A stretch of DNA of 64,000 nt from Microbacterium sp. BR1 (GCF_002812725.1 NZ_NMUN01000002.1:1-64000); one strand, 5' to 3'; numbered from the stretch's first letter, positions 33,424-42,497 are shown. The notes: generated from the letters alone by a model not told the origin. Numbers and translations are program-made.

Positions 33424-34257
33424 ATGCTCACGATTCCCGAAGTCACTCTCAACGACGGTCACCGCTTCGCAGAGCTCGGTCTCGGCACCTATGGTCTGCG
33501 CGCCGAAGAAGGGGTCGTCGCGGTCGCCTCGGCCATAGATTCGGGCTATCGGCTTCTCGACACGGCGCTGAACTACGAAAACGAGGCCGAGGTGGGCGAG
33601 GGGATTCGCCGCAGCAGCGTCGACCGCGACGAGCTCATCGTCACGACGAAGCTGCCGGGGCGCCACCACGGGTACCGCGAGACGATCGCGAGCGCGCGGG
33701 CCTCCCTCACGGAGCTCGGGCTCGACCGGATCGATCTCTATCTGATCCACTGGCCGAACCCGCGCGTCGACAAGTACGTCGACACGTGGAAGGCGATGAT
33801 CCACCTCCGTGACGAGGGTCTGCTCGGCTCGATCGGCGTCTCGAACTTCACGATCGGGATGCTGGATCGCCTCGTCGACGAGACGGGCGTTGTGCCGGCT
33901 GTCAACCAGGTCGAATTGCACCCCTACTTTCCGCAGGAGCAACTGCGCGCCTATCACGCGGCCCACGGCATCCGTACCGAGAGCTGGAGCCCGCTGGCCA
34001 GGCGCAGCGAGCTCCTGGACGAACCCATCGTCCAGGAACTCGCCGAGGTGCACCGCGTCACGCCCTCGCAGCTCGTGTTGCGCTGGCACGTCGAGTTGGC
34101 CAGCACACCGATCCCGAAGTCCGCCGATCCCGAGCGCCAGCGCGAGAACGCCGACGTCTTCGGGTTCTCGCTCGGCGCCGAGGAGGTCGCCGCCATCTCG
34201 GCCCTCGAGCGCGGTCGGCTGTGGGACGGCGACCCCGAATCGCACGAAGAGTTCTAG
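33424..34257 (+). CDS. Aldo/keto reductase (AKR5-like)
   Basis: NADPH-dependent reductase with TIM barrel, 277 residues. Catalytic tetrad visible: Asp in LLDTALNYENE with Tyr, Lys in TTKLPG, His in YLIHWP; signature IGVSNF and cofactor-binding IPKSADPERQRENADVF. Similar to 2,5-diketo-gluconate reductase-type enzymes. Its stop overlaps the stop of the convergent NAD(P)-binding gene by four bases. Physiological substrate unknown. Confidence 0.92.
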   Translation: MLTIPEVTLNDGHRFAELGLGTYGLRAEEGVVAVASAIDSGYRLLDTALNYENEAEVGEGIRRSSVDRDELIVTTKLPGRHHGYRETIASARASLTELGLDRIDLYLIHWPNPRVDKYVDTWKAMIHLRDEGLLGSIGVSNFTIGMLDRLVDETGVVPAVNQVELHPYFPQEQLRAYHAAHGIRTESWSPLARRSELLDEPIVQELAEVHRVTPSQLVLRWHVELASTPIPKSADPERQRENADVFGFSLGAEEVAAISALERGRLWDGDPESHEEF

Positions 34258-35015
34258 CGGCGGACGGGTCCGAGCGCGGACAGCCACTCCGCGAAAGTCT
34301 GGCGTCCGAGCACGGCGTCGGGCGTGGCGAGCAGCGAGCCGTCGCGTTGCGCGCGACCCAGTGCCCCCGGCAACGAGATAGCGGGGATCCATCCGCGATG
34401 CCCCGTCGCGACCGCATAGGCGCGGATCATCTCGACCAGAGACTCTTCACGGGGCCCGGCGAGGTCGGGCACGCGACCCGCGGGGCCGGCCTCAACGCTG
34501 TCGATCAGCCTCTCGGCGACCTCGCGTGCAGCGACCGGCTGCGTGCGCATGCGCGGTGCCAGATGCACGGGTCCCAGCTTCGCCCGGACGTACAGTTGCG
34601 CCGCGAAGTCATGGAATTGCGTCGCGCGCTGGATGGTCCATGGCACGGCGCCGGTTTCGACGAGCGCCTCTTGCGCCACCTTGCCCGCGTAGTACCCATC
34701 GGGGGCCCGATCGACTCCCACGATCGAGAGCACCAGGTGGTGACCAACACCGGCGCGCTGCTCTGCGTCGAGAAGCATCCGTGTCGCCCGTTCGAAGAAG
34801 GCCACGGATGCATCGCGCGACGTCGTGGACAGGTTGGTGGTATCCACCACGGATTGCACGTCGGCCAGGGCGCGATCCAGGCCCCCGCCCGTCAGCACGT
34901 CGACCCCCTTCGCACGGGACAGTATCCGCACATCGTGTCCGCGCTCGCGCGCCACGTCCACGACGTGCCGCCCGACCGCCCCCGTACCGCCAGCCACCGC
35001 AATATTCATGTTCAT
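34254..35015 (-). CDS. NAD(P)H-binding oxidoreductase, ECF41 partner (COE class)
   Basis: Atypical short-chain dehydrogenase/NmrA-like protein of 253 residues: NIAVAGGTGAVGRHVVDVA Rossmann motif, LSIVGVDRAPDGYYAGK containing the YxxxK pair, TIQRATQFHDF, and a C-terminal ALGR region. It is divergent from an ECF41 sigma factor; ECF41 regulons usually consist of one carboxymuconolactone decarboxylase, oxidoreductase or epimerase (COE) gene, and this gene fills that place. Translation starts at ATG 35015 or ATG 35009, right after a candidate ECF41 promoter, giving a leaderless message. Confidence 0.87.
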   Translation of the reverse strand: MNMNIAVAGGTGAVGRHVVDVARERGHDVRILSRAKGVDVLTGGGLDRALADVQSVVDTTNLSTTSRDASVAFFERATRMLLDAEQRAGVGHHLVLSIVGVDRAPDGYYAGKVAQEALVETGAVPWTIQRATQFHDFAAQLYVRAKLGPVHLAPRMRTQPVAAREVAERLIDSVEAGPAGRVPDLAGPREESLVEMIRAYAVATGHRGWIPAISLPGALGRAQRDGSLLATPDAVLGRQTFAEWLSALGPVRR

Positions 35016-35023
35016 ACTGAGAT

Positions 35024-35050
35024 GACGATTTCACTTGCCAGAATGTGAGG
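35024..35050 (-). promoter_or_regulatory. Candidate ECF41 promoter of the COE gene
   Basis: Minus strand CCTCACA (35050-35044), 16 bases, CGTC (35027-35024). Compared with the ECF41 consensus TGTCACA-N16-CGTC, the spacer and -10 are exact and five of seven -35 bases match. The ATG lies nine bases beyond the -10. Confidence 0.65.
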
Positions 35051-35095
35051 CGGTGGGTCGGTCAGGCCGCCGCGGTACGAGCGTGGGAGGTGCGG

Positions 35096-35998
35096 TTGAG
35101 CGAGACGCACGTGCCGGTGGCGGGCTCGGAGATCGCCGGTGAGCGCCACCATCTGATGAAGATCGCGTATCGCCTGCTGGGCACGGTGGCCGATGCCGAG
35201 GACGCGGTGCAAGAAGCGTTCGCGCGCTGGTACCGGCTCGCGGAAGCCGATCGCGTTGCGATCGATGTGCCGCGAGCGTGGCTGACACGGGTCACGAGCC
35301 GGATCTGCCTCGATCACCTGGGTTCGGCGCGGGCGCGTCGGGACACGTATGTGGGGGAGTGGCTGCCCGAACCTGTGCCCGCCGAATCGTATCTCGCGGC
35401 GAGTGATCCGCTGGCGCGGGCGGCGCTCGCCGAGGACGTCGGACTTGCCCTGCTGGTCGTACTCGAGACCCTCACACCGGCCGAACGGGTCGCCTTCGTG
35501 CTCCACGATGTCTTCGCGCTGCCATTCGGCGAGATCGCGGAGATCGTCGGGCGCACCCCGGCCGCGTGCAGGCAGCTTGCGACCGCCGCACGGCGCCGAC
35601 TTCGCGCGGACCGAGCCTCGCGCGCTCCTCGTACGCGGCACGACGAACTCGCTCGCGTGTTCGCCGAGGCGTGCTCGGGTGGAGACCTCCACGCACTGAT
35701 CGCCGTGCTCGACCCTGCGGTGGTGCTGCGATCGGACGGCGGGGGGCGCGTCTCCGCGGCGCGGCGCCCCGTTTTCGGTGCGGATGCCGTCGCGAGATTC
35801 GTACTCGGGGTGCTCCGCAAGAACCCCGAGGTCCAGGTCGAGCCGCGCCTCATGTCGGATGGCGTGGTGTTCGTCTGGCAGCGCGCGGGCCGCGCGGCCG
35901 GGGTGCTCGCGCTCCGCGCTTCGAGTGAGTGCATCACGGATGTCTGGATCGTGATGAACCCCGACAAGCTCAGGGCGTGGGACTCTGCGACGCGTTGA
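35096..35998 (+). CDS. ECF41 sigma factor (SigJ-like) with SnoaL-like C-terminal domain
   Basis: ECF sigma factor of 300 residues. Sigma-2: LMKIAYRLLGTVADAEDAVQEAF region; sigma-4: LTPAERVAFVLHDVFALPFGEIAEIVGRTPAACRQ by content. The C-terminal extension carries all three ECF41 signatures: WLPEP (89-93), DGGGR (214-218) and NPDKL (288-292). In this group the extension, not an anti-sigma factor, controls activity. Start TTG 35096 follows GGGAGG by five bases; GTG 35090 and GTG 35045 are alternatives. The divergent oxidoreductase gene is its likely target. Its 3' end overlaps the convergent VOC gene. Confidence 0.93.
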   Translation: MSETHVPVAGSEIAGERHHLMKIAYRLLGTVADAEDAVQEAFARWYRLAEADRVAIDVPRAWLTRVTSRICLDHLGSARARRDTYVGEWLPEPVPAESYLAASDPLARAALAEDVGLALLVVLETLTPAERVAFVLHDVFALPFGEIAEIVGRTPAACRQLATAARRRLRADRASRAPRTRHDELARVFAEACSGGDLHALIAVLDPAVVLRSDGGGRVSAARRPVFGADAVARFVLGVLRKNPEVQVEPRLMSDGVVFVWQRAGRAAGVLALRASSECITDVWIVMNPDKLRAWDSATR

Positions 35999-36392
35999 GC
36001 GCGATCATCCAGTCGATGCCGAACCTGTCGGTGACCATTCCGAACCGGCCGCCCCACGGCGGCGTCTCGAACGGCATTCCGATCGTGCCGCCATCGGCCA
36101 GCGCATCCCAGTATCCCTGGAGCTCGTCTTCGTCGTCACCGCTGACCGAGATCGAGAACCCCGCCGCCGGGACGTACGGCATCGAGCTCGGAGTGTCAGC
36201 GGCCATCAGCACGAAGCCCGCGGGCGACTCCAGCTGTCCATGCATGATCAGATCGTTCTCGCTCGGGTCCTGTCCCATGTCGAACGAGGCGAACGTGTCG
36301 AGTTCCAACTCGCCGCCGAACACGGATCGATAGAACTCCAGCGCGGGCCGCGCCTGATCTCGGAACGCGAGGTAAGGGTTGAGACGGGACAT
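35970..36392 (-). CDS. VOC family protein, PhnB/glyoxalase-like
   Basis: Vicinal-oxygen-chelate fold protein of 140 residues: NPYLAFRDQARPALEFYRSVFGG start, IMHGQLESPAGFVLMAAD, and FGMVTDRFGIDWMI end, typical of PhnB-like (DUF1428/3-demethylubiquinone-methyltransferase-like) members. Metal-dependent chemistry is known in the fold but the reaction is not assignable. It overlaps the 3' end of the ECF41 gene on the other strand by 29 bases. Confidence 0.88.
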   Translation of the reverse strand: MSRLNPYLAFRDQARPALEFYRSVFGGELELDTFASFDMGQDPSENDLIMHGQLESPAGFVLMAADTPSSMPYVPAAGFSISVSGDDEDELQGYWDALADGGTIGMPFETPPWGGRFGMVTDRFGIDWMIALNASQSPTP

Positions 36393-36510
36393 ATCGGCTC
36401 CTCTCCGGATGCGAACGCCGCGCCGCGCGGCACGCCCAGTGTGATCCGGGCTTCCGACATCCGCAAGGGCACCGTCCGCAAGGCGTCATCCGTCAGACCG
36501 TCCCGGGCGT

Positions 36511-37707
36511 TCAGCCGACCATCAGCAGCTCCCGGGGGATACCGGACAGGCTCCGCAGGCCATCCGCCGTCATCGCAACGGTGTCGATCGCCGCGGCTTC
36601 GTCGTGCGCGAGCGTATCGCGCAGGATCGACTCGAAGTTCGAGACGTACCCCTCGCGCAACGTGATCCGCTGGGGACCGTCGTTGGCGAGGTAGGTGTGA
36701 CCCACCCAGCTCGGCGGGAACGAGATCCCGAGCGCGTAGCCGCCCGTCCACCAGATGTCCTCGTCGGCGACGCGCTCGCGCAGCGTCCGCTCGGCCGCGG
36801 CCATGGCGATCGCGGGATCCGCGTCGAGTTCGGCGGTCGCGCAGAGCGTTTCGAGACTGGCGGCCGCGCCGGCGAGGAGGTCCGAGACACGCTGGTTGGG
36901 GCGCCCCAGGGAGAAGACGCGGCTGAGGTTGACGTGGTACCTGTCGACCACGGCGCTCGCGTCGATCGACACGATGTCGCCCGGCTCGAGTCGGCGTGTC
37001 GAGGGGAACCCATGCACATCGCGCCACGCGGTCGGGCCGGACGAGACGAGCGGATGCTGCGCCGGAACCTCCCCGCCCTGTTCCGACATCAGGTTCGTGA
37101 CGAGCGCGGCCACCTCGAGCTCCGACATCCCCGGGCGCAGCCGCTCGTGCAGCGCACGAAACGTCGTGTCTGCGATGCGTGCCGCGGCGTGGACGCGTTC
37201 GAGCTCGGCCGGGGACTTGTAGACACGCAGACCGTCGACGATCCAGTCGCCCGCAACGACGGAGCAGCCGCGCGCGGTGAGCTCGGCGGCCACCCCGTTC
37301 ATCACACCCGCTACGGGCGTGGGCGACGACCACTCGAGCGCAACGCGGACTCCCGGGGTGCGGCGCGCGATCTGTTCAGCGACAGTGACGTGGCCCGTGC
37401 CGTATTCGACGAACTCTGCCTCGTCGTAGAGCGCGTCGTAGAGGAGGAACTCGGCGTGGCGTGACCAGTCGAAGAAGACCGTGTCGCCGAATACCGTGTC
37501 GCCACCTGCCCACACGGCGAGTCCGACGGGAAGGCGCGGCGGGTACCAGGACGCCTCGTAGTCCGAGAGCCAGTAGAGGTTCGCCGGGGAAGTGACGAGC
37601 AGCACGTCGATGTCGGCCGCGCGCAGCGCGGTGCGGAGATCCGCGAGGCGCCGAGCGTATTCGTCCAGCGGGAAGGTGGGGTTCTCGGGGACGTTGCGCA
37701 CGGACAT
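36511..37707 (-). CDS. M24-family creatinase / ectoine-hydrolase-like protein
   Basis: Pita-bread-fold protein of 398 residues: creatinase N-terminal domain (about 12-165, with NLYWLSDYEASWYP) and C-terminal M24 domain. The aminopeptidase-P metal ligands are not all kept: the usual D-x-T-R second Asp is Asn in YHVNLSR, and the glutamate motifs are altered. The segment GYALGISFPPSW recalls DoeA-type ectoine hydrolases. It is therefore probably a metal-independent amidinohydrolase or amidohydrolase. ATG 37707 sits only one or two bases after AGGAGG, so GTG 37701 may be the true start. An orphan binding protein gene is divergent. Confidence 0.82.
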   Translation of the reverse strand: MSVRNVPENPTFPLDEYARRLADLRTALRAADIDVLLVTSPANLYWLSDYEASWYPPRLPVGLAVWAGGDTVFGDTVFFDWSRHAEFLLYDALYDEAEFVEYGTGHVTVAEQIARRTPGVRVALEWSSPTPVAGVMNGVAAELTARGCSVVAGDWIVDGLRVYKSPAELERVHAAARIADTTFRALHERLRPGMSELEVAALVTNLMSEQGGEVPAQHPLVSSGPTAWRDVHGFPSTRRLEPGDIVSIDASAVVDRYHVNLSRVFSLGRPNQRVSDLLAGAAASLETLCATAELDADPAIAMAAAERTLRERVADEDIWWTGGYALGISFPPSWVGHTYLANDGPQRITLREGYVSNFESILRDTLAHDEAAAIDTVAMTADGLRSLSGIPRELLMVG

Positions 37708-37718
37708 TCCTCCTGAAA

Positions 37719-37758
37719 GATTGGATCCCAATGGCTTAACTGTGGATACTATCCTCAC
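37719..37758. promoter_or_regulatory. Dyads in divergent promoter region (M24 / binding protein)
   Basis: Two inverted repeats lie between the divergent genes: ATTGG-ATC-CCAAT around 37719-37731 and GGATA-C-TATCC at 37744-37754. Either could be an operator; no regulator gene is adjacent. Confidence 0.4.
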
Positions 37759-37837
37759 GAGGTTCGTCATCGTTCGCCTCATGCTCCTTTCGCACCACAG
37801 CACGACCTGCCCCCTGCTGCTCCCGGAAAGGCTTCAC

Positions 37838-38884
37838 ATGCGCGTTATCCGTTCTCTCACCGCCGGTTCGGCGGTTCTCGTTCTCGCCGCCCTCGTCACG
37901 TCATGCGCATCCACCGCATCCGACGGTTCCCCCGCCGAAGCGGGCGGATCGCTCGTCTGGGCCGACTACGGCGGCTCCACGAATGCGGCGTTCACCGACG
38001 TCTTCTTCGACGACTTCACCGCCGAGACCGGGATCGAGGTCATCTCGACCACGATCGCCGGGGCCGTCCAGTACGAGATGTTCGACGGGGGCGAAGGCGA
38101 CTACGACCTGCAGATGACCGGGCTCGCCGAGATCGAGCTCTACCAGGACAACCTGCTCGAGTTGCCGGGCAGCGTGCCGCGCGGTGACCTCCTCCCGGAC
38201 GGGGTGGAGGACTACGCCGTCGGCACGATGCAGATCGGCTACGCGCAGGGCTACCTCGACGAGACGTTCCCCGATGGCGGCCCCCAGAACTGGGCGGACT
38301 TCTGGGACGTGGAGGCTTTCCCGGGGATGCGCGCCGTTCCCGGGGAATACCACGATTTCATGTTCGAGGCCGCCCTGATCGCCGACGGGGTCGCCCCCGA
38401 AGACCTGTACCCCCTGGACTTCGATCGCGCGATCGCCAAGCTCGACGAGATCAAGCCCTACCTGACGTACTACACCGAGTACCCGCAGGTGCAGCAGCTG
38501 CTCTCGTCGGGCAGCGCCGCGATAGCCTTCGGCCCGAACGGGCTCTTCGCCGGCCTCTCGAACGAGGGACTCGATGTCACGGTCGTCTGGGACGGAGCCT
38601 TCGTCGAGGCCAACATGTTCGTGATCGCCTCGGCCGCCCCCAACTCCGAGAACGCGTTCGCGCTCGCCGAGTTCCTGGCAGACCCGGAACGTCAGGCGGC
38701 GTTCTCGGAGCGGACGAACTACGGACCCAGCATGTCCGAAGCGTTCGACTACATGGACGACGAGCTCATCGAACGCCTGCCGAATGCGCCGAGCCACACC
38801 GCGATCATCCCGGCGAACCCGAGCGGCCGCGCCGATGCCTACGAAGAGTCGGTAGACCGCTACACCGCCTGGCTCGCCGGGTAG
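37838..38884 (+). CDS. Orphan ABC solute-binding lipoprotein (family 1)
   Basis: Extracytoplasmic substrate-binding protein of 348 residues with a lipoprotein signal (lipobox VTSC near residue 23) and a two-lobe periplasmic-binding fold of the Fe/polyamine-like class: SLVWADYGGSTNAAF, YDLQMTGLAE, GTMQIGYAQGY, GSAAIAFGPNGLFAG. GGAAAGG precedes ATG 37838. No permease or ATPase genes follow, so it must use components encoded elsewhere or act as a sensor. Divergent from the M24 protein, which might process the ligand; this link is inference. Confidence 0.87.
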   Translation: MRVIRSLTAGSAVLVLAALVTSCASTASDGSPAEAGGSLVWADYGGSTNAAFTDVFFDDFTAETGIEVISTTIAGAVQYEMFDGGEGDYDLQMTGLAEIELYQDNLLELPGSVPRGDLLPDGVEDYAVGTMQIGYAQGYLDETFPDGGPQNWADFWDVEAFPGMRAVPGEYHDFMFEAALIADGVAPEDLYPLDFDRAIAKLDEIKPYLTYYTEYPQVQQLLSSGSAAIAFGPNGLFAGLSNEGLDVTVVWDGAFVEANMFVIASAAPNSENAFALAEFLADPERQAAFSERTNYGPSMSEAFDYMDDELIERLPNAPSHTAIIPANPSGRADAYEESVDRYTAWLAG

Positions 38885-38916
38885 GCGTCACGCTCCCGGG
38901 GCGACAGGATGGAGGG

Positions 38917-40173
38917 ATGACGACCCTCAACTGGTCCGGGAACGTTCGCTTCGGCGCGAGGTCGGTGGAAAGCCCCGCCGACCTCGCGCAGTTGCGCCGT
39001 CTGGTCACCGGCAACGAGAGGGTGCGCGCGCTCGGCTCACGCCACTCGTTCAACGCGATCGCCGACACCGACGGCGTGCTGATCGACCTGTCGCGGCTCG
39101 ACGTGCCCTACGAGATCGACGAGGACGCAGGCTCCGCGTGGGTTCCGGCGGCCGCTCGGTATGCCGAGATCGCGGCCACGGTCGATCGTCGTGGCCTGGC
39201 GCTGCGCAACATGGGCTCGTTGCCGCACATCTCCGTCGGCGGAGCGATCGCGACGGGGACGCACGGCTCGGGTGATGGCAACCGCATTCTCGGGGCATCC
39301 GTCACGGGTCTCGAGATCGTCCGTGCCGACGGGCGCCTCGACACGATCGAGCGTGACGATCCGCGCCTCGCGGGGTCGATCGTCGGGCTCGGCGCGCTCG
39401 GCATCACCACGCGCGTGCGCCTCGAACTCGTGCCCTCGTTCGACGTTCGGCAGGACATCTTCCTCGGCGCCCCCTGGGGTGAGGTGCTCGATGGCTTCGA
39501 CGCCGTGATGGGTGCCGGCTACAGCGTCAGCCTGTTCATCGCGGAGTGGGGAACGGATGTCGTCGACCAGGTCTGGGTGAAGACGGTGACGGATGCGACG
39601 AATGCCGAACCCGCTCTGCCACCGGGCGTGACGGCCGAGCGCGCCACGCGGCAGATCGGGCCCATCGCATCCGGTCCCGCCGATTCGGTCACCCCGCAGC
39701 TCGGGGTACCGGGGCGCTGGCTCGACCGGCTGCCGCACTTCCGTCGGGACGCGCCGCCCAGCAACGCGGGCGACGAATTGCAGTCCGAGTACTTCGTGGC
39801 GCGGCAGGACGCCCCGGCGGCCCTGCTCGCGCTCCGCGCCCTCGCCGCGAGCATCGCGCCGGTGCTGCTCGTCTCGGAGGTACGCAGCATCGCGGCGGAC
39901 GAGCTGTGGTTGAGCGGCGCGTACGGCCGCGAGACGATCGCCCTGCACTTCACCTGGAGGAACGATCCGGACGGCGTCGCCGCTTTGCTGCCGACGATCG
40001 AGGCGGCGCTCGCGCCCTTCGACGCCCGCCCCCACTGGGGCAAGCTCTCGGCCGCGGGTGGAGGGACGACGGTCGACCGCTACCCGAAGGGCGGGGATTT
40101 CCGTGCACTCGTCGCGGCGGAAGACCCCGACGGACGATTCACGAACCCGTACCTCGAGCGCGTTCTCGCCTGA
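38917..40173 (+). CDS. FAD-linked alditol oxidase-like protein
   Basis: Vanillyl-alcohol-oxidase-fold flavoprotein of 418 residues, the length of alditol/xylitol oxidases, which oxidise sugar alcohols at C1 with oxygen. The N-terminal FAD domain has ALGSRHSFN, whose His is the usual covalent flavin attachment, and NMGSLPHISVGGAIATGTHGSG by content; the C-terminal ALO domain ends with HWGK and GRFTNPYLERVL. No signal peptide. Sugar-alcohol genes are not adjacent, so the substrate is presumed from family only. Confidence 0.9.
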   Translation: MTTLNWSGNVRFGARSVESPADLAQLRRLVTGNERVRALGSRHSFNAIADTDGVLIDLSRLDVPYEIDEDAGSAWVPAAARYAEIAATVDRRGLALRNMGSLPHISVGGAIATGTHGSGDGNRILGASVTGLEIVRADGRLDTIERDDPRLAGSIVGLGALGITTRVRLELVPSFDVRQDIFLGAPWGEVLDGFDAVMGAGYSVSLFIAEWGTDVVDQVWVKTVTDATNAEPALPPGVTAERATRQIGPIASGPADSVTPQLGVPGRWLDRLPHFRRDAPPSNAGDELQSEYFVARQDAPAALLALRALAASIAPVLLVSEVRSIAADELWLSGAYGRETIALHFTWRNDPDGVAALLPTIEAALAPFDARPHWGKLSAAGGGTTVDRYPKGGDFRALVAAEDPDGRFTNPYLERVLA

Positions 40174-40209
40174 GCGGACCGGCGCTTCAGAGGAACGGCA
40201 CTTCAGAGG

Positions 40210-40428
40210 TCAGAGCTGGATGCCGTGGTTCTCGTCGTTCACGCCGGCGTTGCGGCCGCGCCACGATTCGTAGGCGATGAGCCAGCCGAGCGACACGGCG
40301 ACGCCGATCACGATGCCGAGCCAGACATTCGACAGGCCCAAGCCCACGAGCGCTCCCGCGATGATCAGACCGATGGTCCCGAGCAGCCACTGCACCCGGC
40401 CGCGCGGCCAACGCTTCTGTCCTGACAT
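40210..40428 (-). CDS. Small two-helix membrane protein
   Basis: A 72-residue protein: basic N-terminus MSGQKRWPRGR, two membrane helices (about 13-33 and 36-53), and a polar tail NAGVNDENHGIQL. Family not recognised. It lies between the flavoprotein and DNA glycosylase genes with its own orientation shared with the glycosylase gene downstream in the transcription sense. Confidence 0.65.
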   Translation of the reverse strand: MSGQKRWPRGRVQWLLGTIGLIIAGALVGLGLSNVWLGIVIGVAVSLGWLIAYESWRGRNAGVNDENHGIQL

Positions 40429-40454
40429 GACCCCAGCCTAGGGGGCCGTGTCCG

Positions 40455-41429
40455 TCAGCGCGTCCGGTGATCTTCGGGGTGCAAGCGCGGTCCTCGCCGC
40501 GGCTCGCGCGCACCGCTCAGCCGGATCAGGCGGATGACGCGCTGGCGCTGCCCGGCCCACGGCGCGAGCAGTTCGAGCATGCCGTCGTCGTCGACGCGAT
40601 GCCCGGTCAATGCGTAGCCGACCTCATGGGCCAGGTGGTAGTCGCCGACGCTGACGGCATCCGGATCGCCGAAGGCTCGGATGCGTGTCTCTGCCGCCGT
40701 CCAGGGGCCCACGCCGCGCACGCTCGTCAGCACGCGGTCACGATCGCCGCCGCCCGCCCCGCGTTCGGCCGCGGCCACCAGCGAACGGCCGATCCGCGCT
40801 GCCTCGACGATGGCACGCGACTGCGGTGGTTCGACCCCCGCACGATGCCAGGACCATGACGGGATGCTCCGCCACCCGTCGATCGTGGGTGGGGCGAACA
40901 GGGCCACCGGTGTCGGGCCCGGGGCTCGTTCGCCATGCCGGCGCACGAGGCTGCGCCAGGCCGCGAATGCCTGCATGCCCGTGACCTTCTGCTCGATGAT
41001 CGCGCCGGCGAGCGCGTCGAAGACGAGGTCGGTGCGACCGAGCCGCAGCCCGATGCTGCGGCGATGGGCTTCCCCGAGAAGGGGGTGATCGCCGGGTCGG
41101 AAGGCCGCGGGGTCGTCGGACGCGCCGCAGAGGTCCGGGACCTGTGCGAGGGCCCACTCGGCGCCGGCACCCCATGCCGCGACGCGGACGGCACCCGAGG
41201 CATCCTGTCGCAGGGCGACCGTCGCCGTGCCCATCGGGGTGCGGCTCGCACGCCAGATGACGGGGCCATCGCGAACGATGGTCGGATCGGCGGCCCCGCG
41301 TCGCTGGAACATGACGACCTGCGCCAGGTTCAGAACGTGCGCGGGGCGGTAGACGGACTCGCGGGGAGGGGTGCGCCGGGCGACGGGCACCGCGATTGCG
41401 GTGGCGCCCACCGACGTGCCCATCGTCAT
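40455..41429 (-). CDS. AlkA-type DNA-3-methyladenine glycosylase
   Basis: Base-excision repair glycosylase removing alkylated purines. The 324-residue protein has an N-terminal AlkA_N-like part, the helix segment AGAIIEQKVTGMQA, and the helix-hairpin-helix LTSVRGVGPWTAAETRIRAFGD by content, followed by the catalytic Asp in SVGDYHL. No AdaA-type N-terminal domain or FeS cluster cysteines are present. Start ATG 41429, with ATG 41423 close by. The open frame extends further upstream but with a composition unlike this family. Confidence 0.87.
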   Translation of the reverse strand: MTMGTSVGATAIAVPVARRTPPRESVYRPAHVLNLAQVVMFQRRGAADPTIVRDGPVIWRASRTPMGTATVALRQDASGAVRVAAWGAGAEWALAQVPDLCGASDDPAAFRPGDHPLLGEAHRRSIGLRLGRTDLVFDALAGAIIEQKVTGMQAFAAWRSLVRRHGERAPGPTPVALFAPPTIDGWRSIPSWSWHRAGVEPPQSRAIVEAARIGRSLVAAAERGAGGGDRDRVLTSVRGVGPWTAAETRIRAFGDPDAVSVGDYHLAHEVGYALTGHRVDDDGMLELLAPWAGQRQRVIRLIRLSGAREPRRGPRLHPEDHRTR

Positions 41430-41487
41430 GCGCCCACCATACGGCGGGGGTCCGACGCGGACACCATTCCGGATGCCGCGAAGGCGC

Positions 41488-42204
41488 TCAGAACCGGTCG
41501 GGGGAGGGCGTTCCGTGCCCGTAGCGGATCGAGACATCCGCGTGCCGGTCGAACCGGTAGCCGACGCCGCGCACCGTGCGCACGATGTCTTCGTACCGGC
41601 CGAGCTTGGCGCGCAGGCGTCGCACGTGCACGTCGATCGTGCGCTCGCCGGGGGCGTCGTCGTCGGTCGCTGACCAGAGCGACGACACCAGCTCCGTTCG
41701 TTCGATCGTGCGGCCTTCACGCAGGACCAGGTACTGCAGCAGCTCGAACTCCTTGTACGTGAACGCCGCGGATTCGCCGTCCAGAAGCACCTTCTTGCGC
41801 GAGATGTCGACGATCACGCCGACGGCCGAGTCCCCGGTGTCGTCCGCGTCACGCCGACTGCGGGCGACGGCGGAGGGCTCGTGCAGGGCGAGGCGAACGA
41901 GGTCGACATCGCGTCCGCCCGCGTCCGTCGGCGCGAGTGCGACGGTGGCGTACGTCTCGGCATCCGGTGCGAGGTCGGCGAGGGTCCGCCGGAGCGCTTC
42001 GACGAGGGTGCCGAGGCTGACGCCCGCGGCGGCGGCCTTCTGTTCGTCGAGGCCGACGTACAGGGCGAAGCCGCGGGGTGCCGTGCGGGCCGCAGCCGCA
42101 CGCGCGGGTGGGACGGCAGGGGCTGCGGGGGAGGGAAGCGACGCCACCGGACGCAGGTGCGCGGGGCGAGCGGCGGGGGCTTCGAGAAGGGCGGTGTTCG
42201 ACAT
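41488..42204 (-). CDS. OmpR/PhoB-type winged-helix protein without receiver domain
   Basis: DNA-binding protein of 238 residues. The C-terminal half is a clear trans_reg_C winged helix: VDISRKKVLLDGESAAFTYKEFELLQYLVLREG region, TIDVHVRRLRAKLGRYEDIVRTVRGVGYRF region. The N-terminal half is Ala/Pro-rich followed by FALYVGLDEQKAAAAGVSLGTLVEALRRTL and lacks the phospho-acceptor Asp and other receiver features, so it is not a two-component response regulator. ATG 42204 chosen; a longer in-frame version could begin at TTG 42402. Targets unknown. Confidence 0.85.
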   Translation of the reverse strand: MSNTALLEAPAARPAHLRPVASLPSPAAPAVPPARAAAARTAPRGFALYVGLDEQKAAAAGVSLGTLVEALRRTLADLAPDAETYATVALAPTDAGGRDVDLVRLALHEPSAVARSRRDADDTGDSAVGVIVDISRKKVLLDGESAAFTYKEFELLQYLVLREGRTIERTELVSSLWSATDDDAPGERTIDVHVRRLRAKLGRYEDIVRTVRGVGYRFDRHADVSIRYGHGTPSPDRF

Positions 42205-42497
42205 GATGAGGTCTTCTTCCGGAAAGGAACCCTGCGGGTTCTCCGAGGTACTGCGAGGTGTCGGCGTGTGGCCGGGAAAGGGGTGTCCGTCGGCCCCGCC
42301 AGAGGCGGGAGCGGCACCCGGGGCCATCGCGGCCACGTCGGCGGCGGCGGGTAGGCCCGGCTGGGTCACGTGATCAGCGACACATTCGACAACAGATGGC
42401 AACGCGACACATGACGGCGCGACCGGCGCTCATCATGCCGGCACTCCGGTTCGCCTCCCAGGCGGACACAGGGCGTGCGTTGTCACTCATGCCGCCG

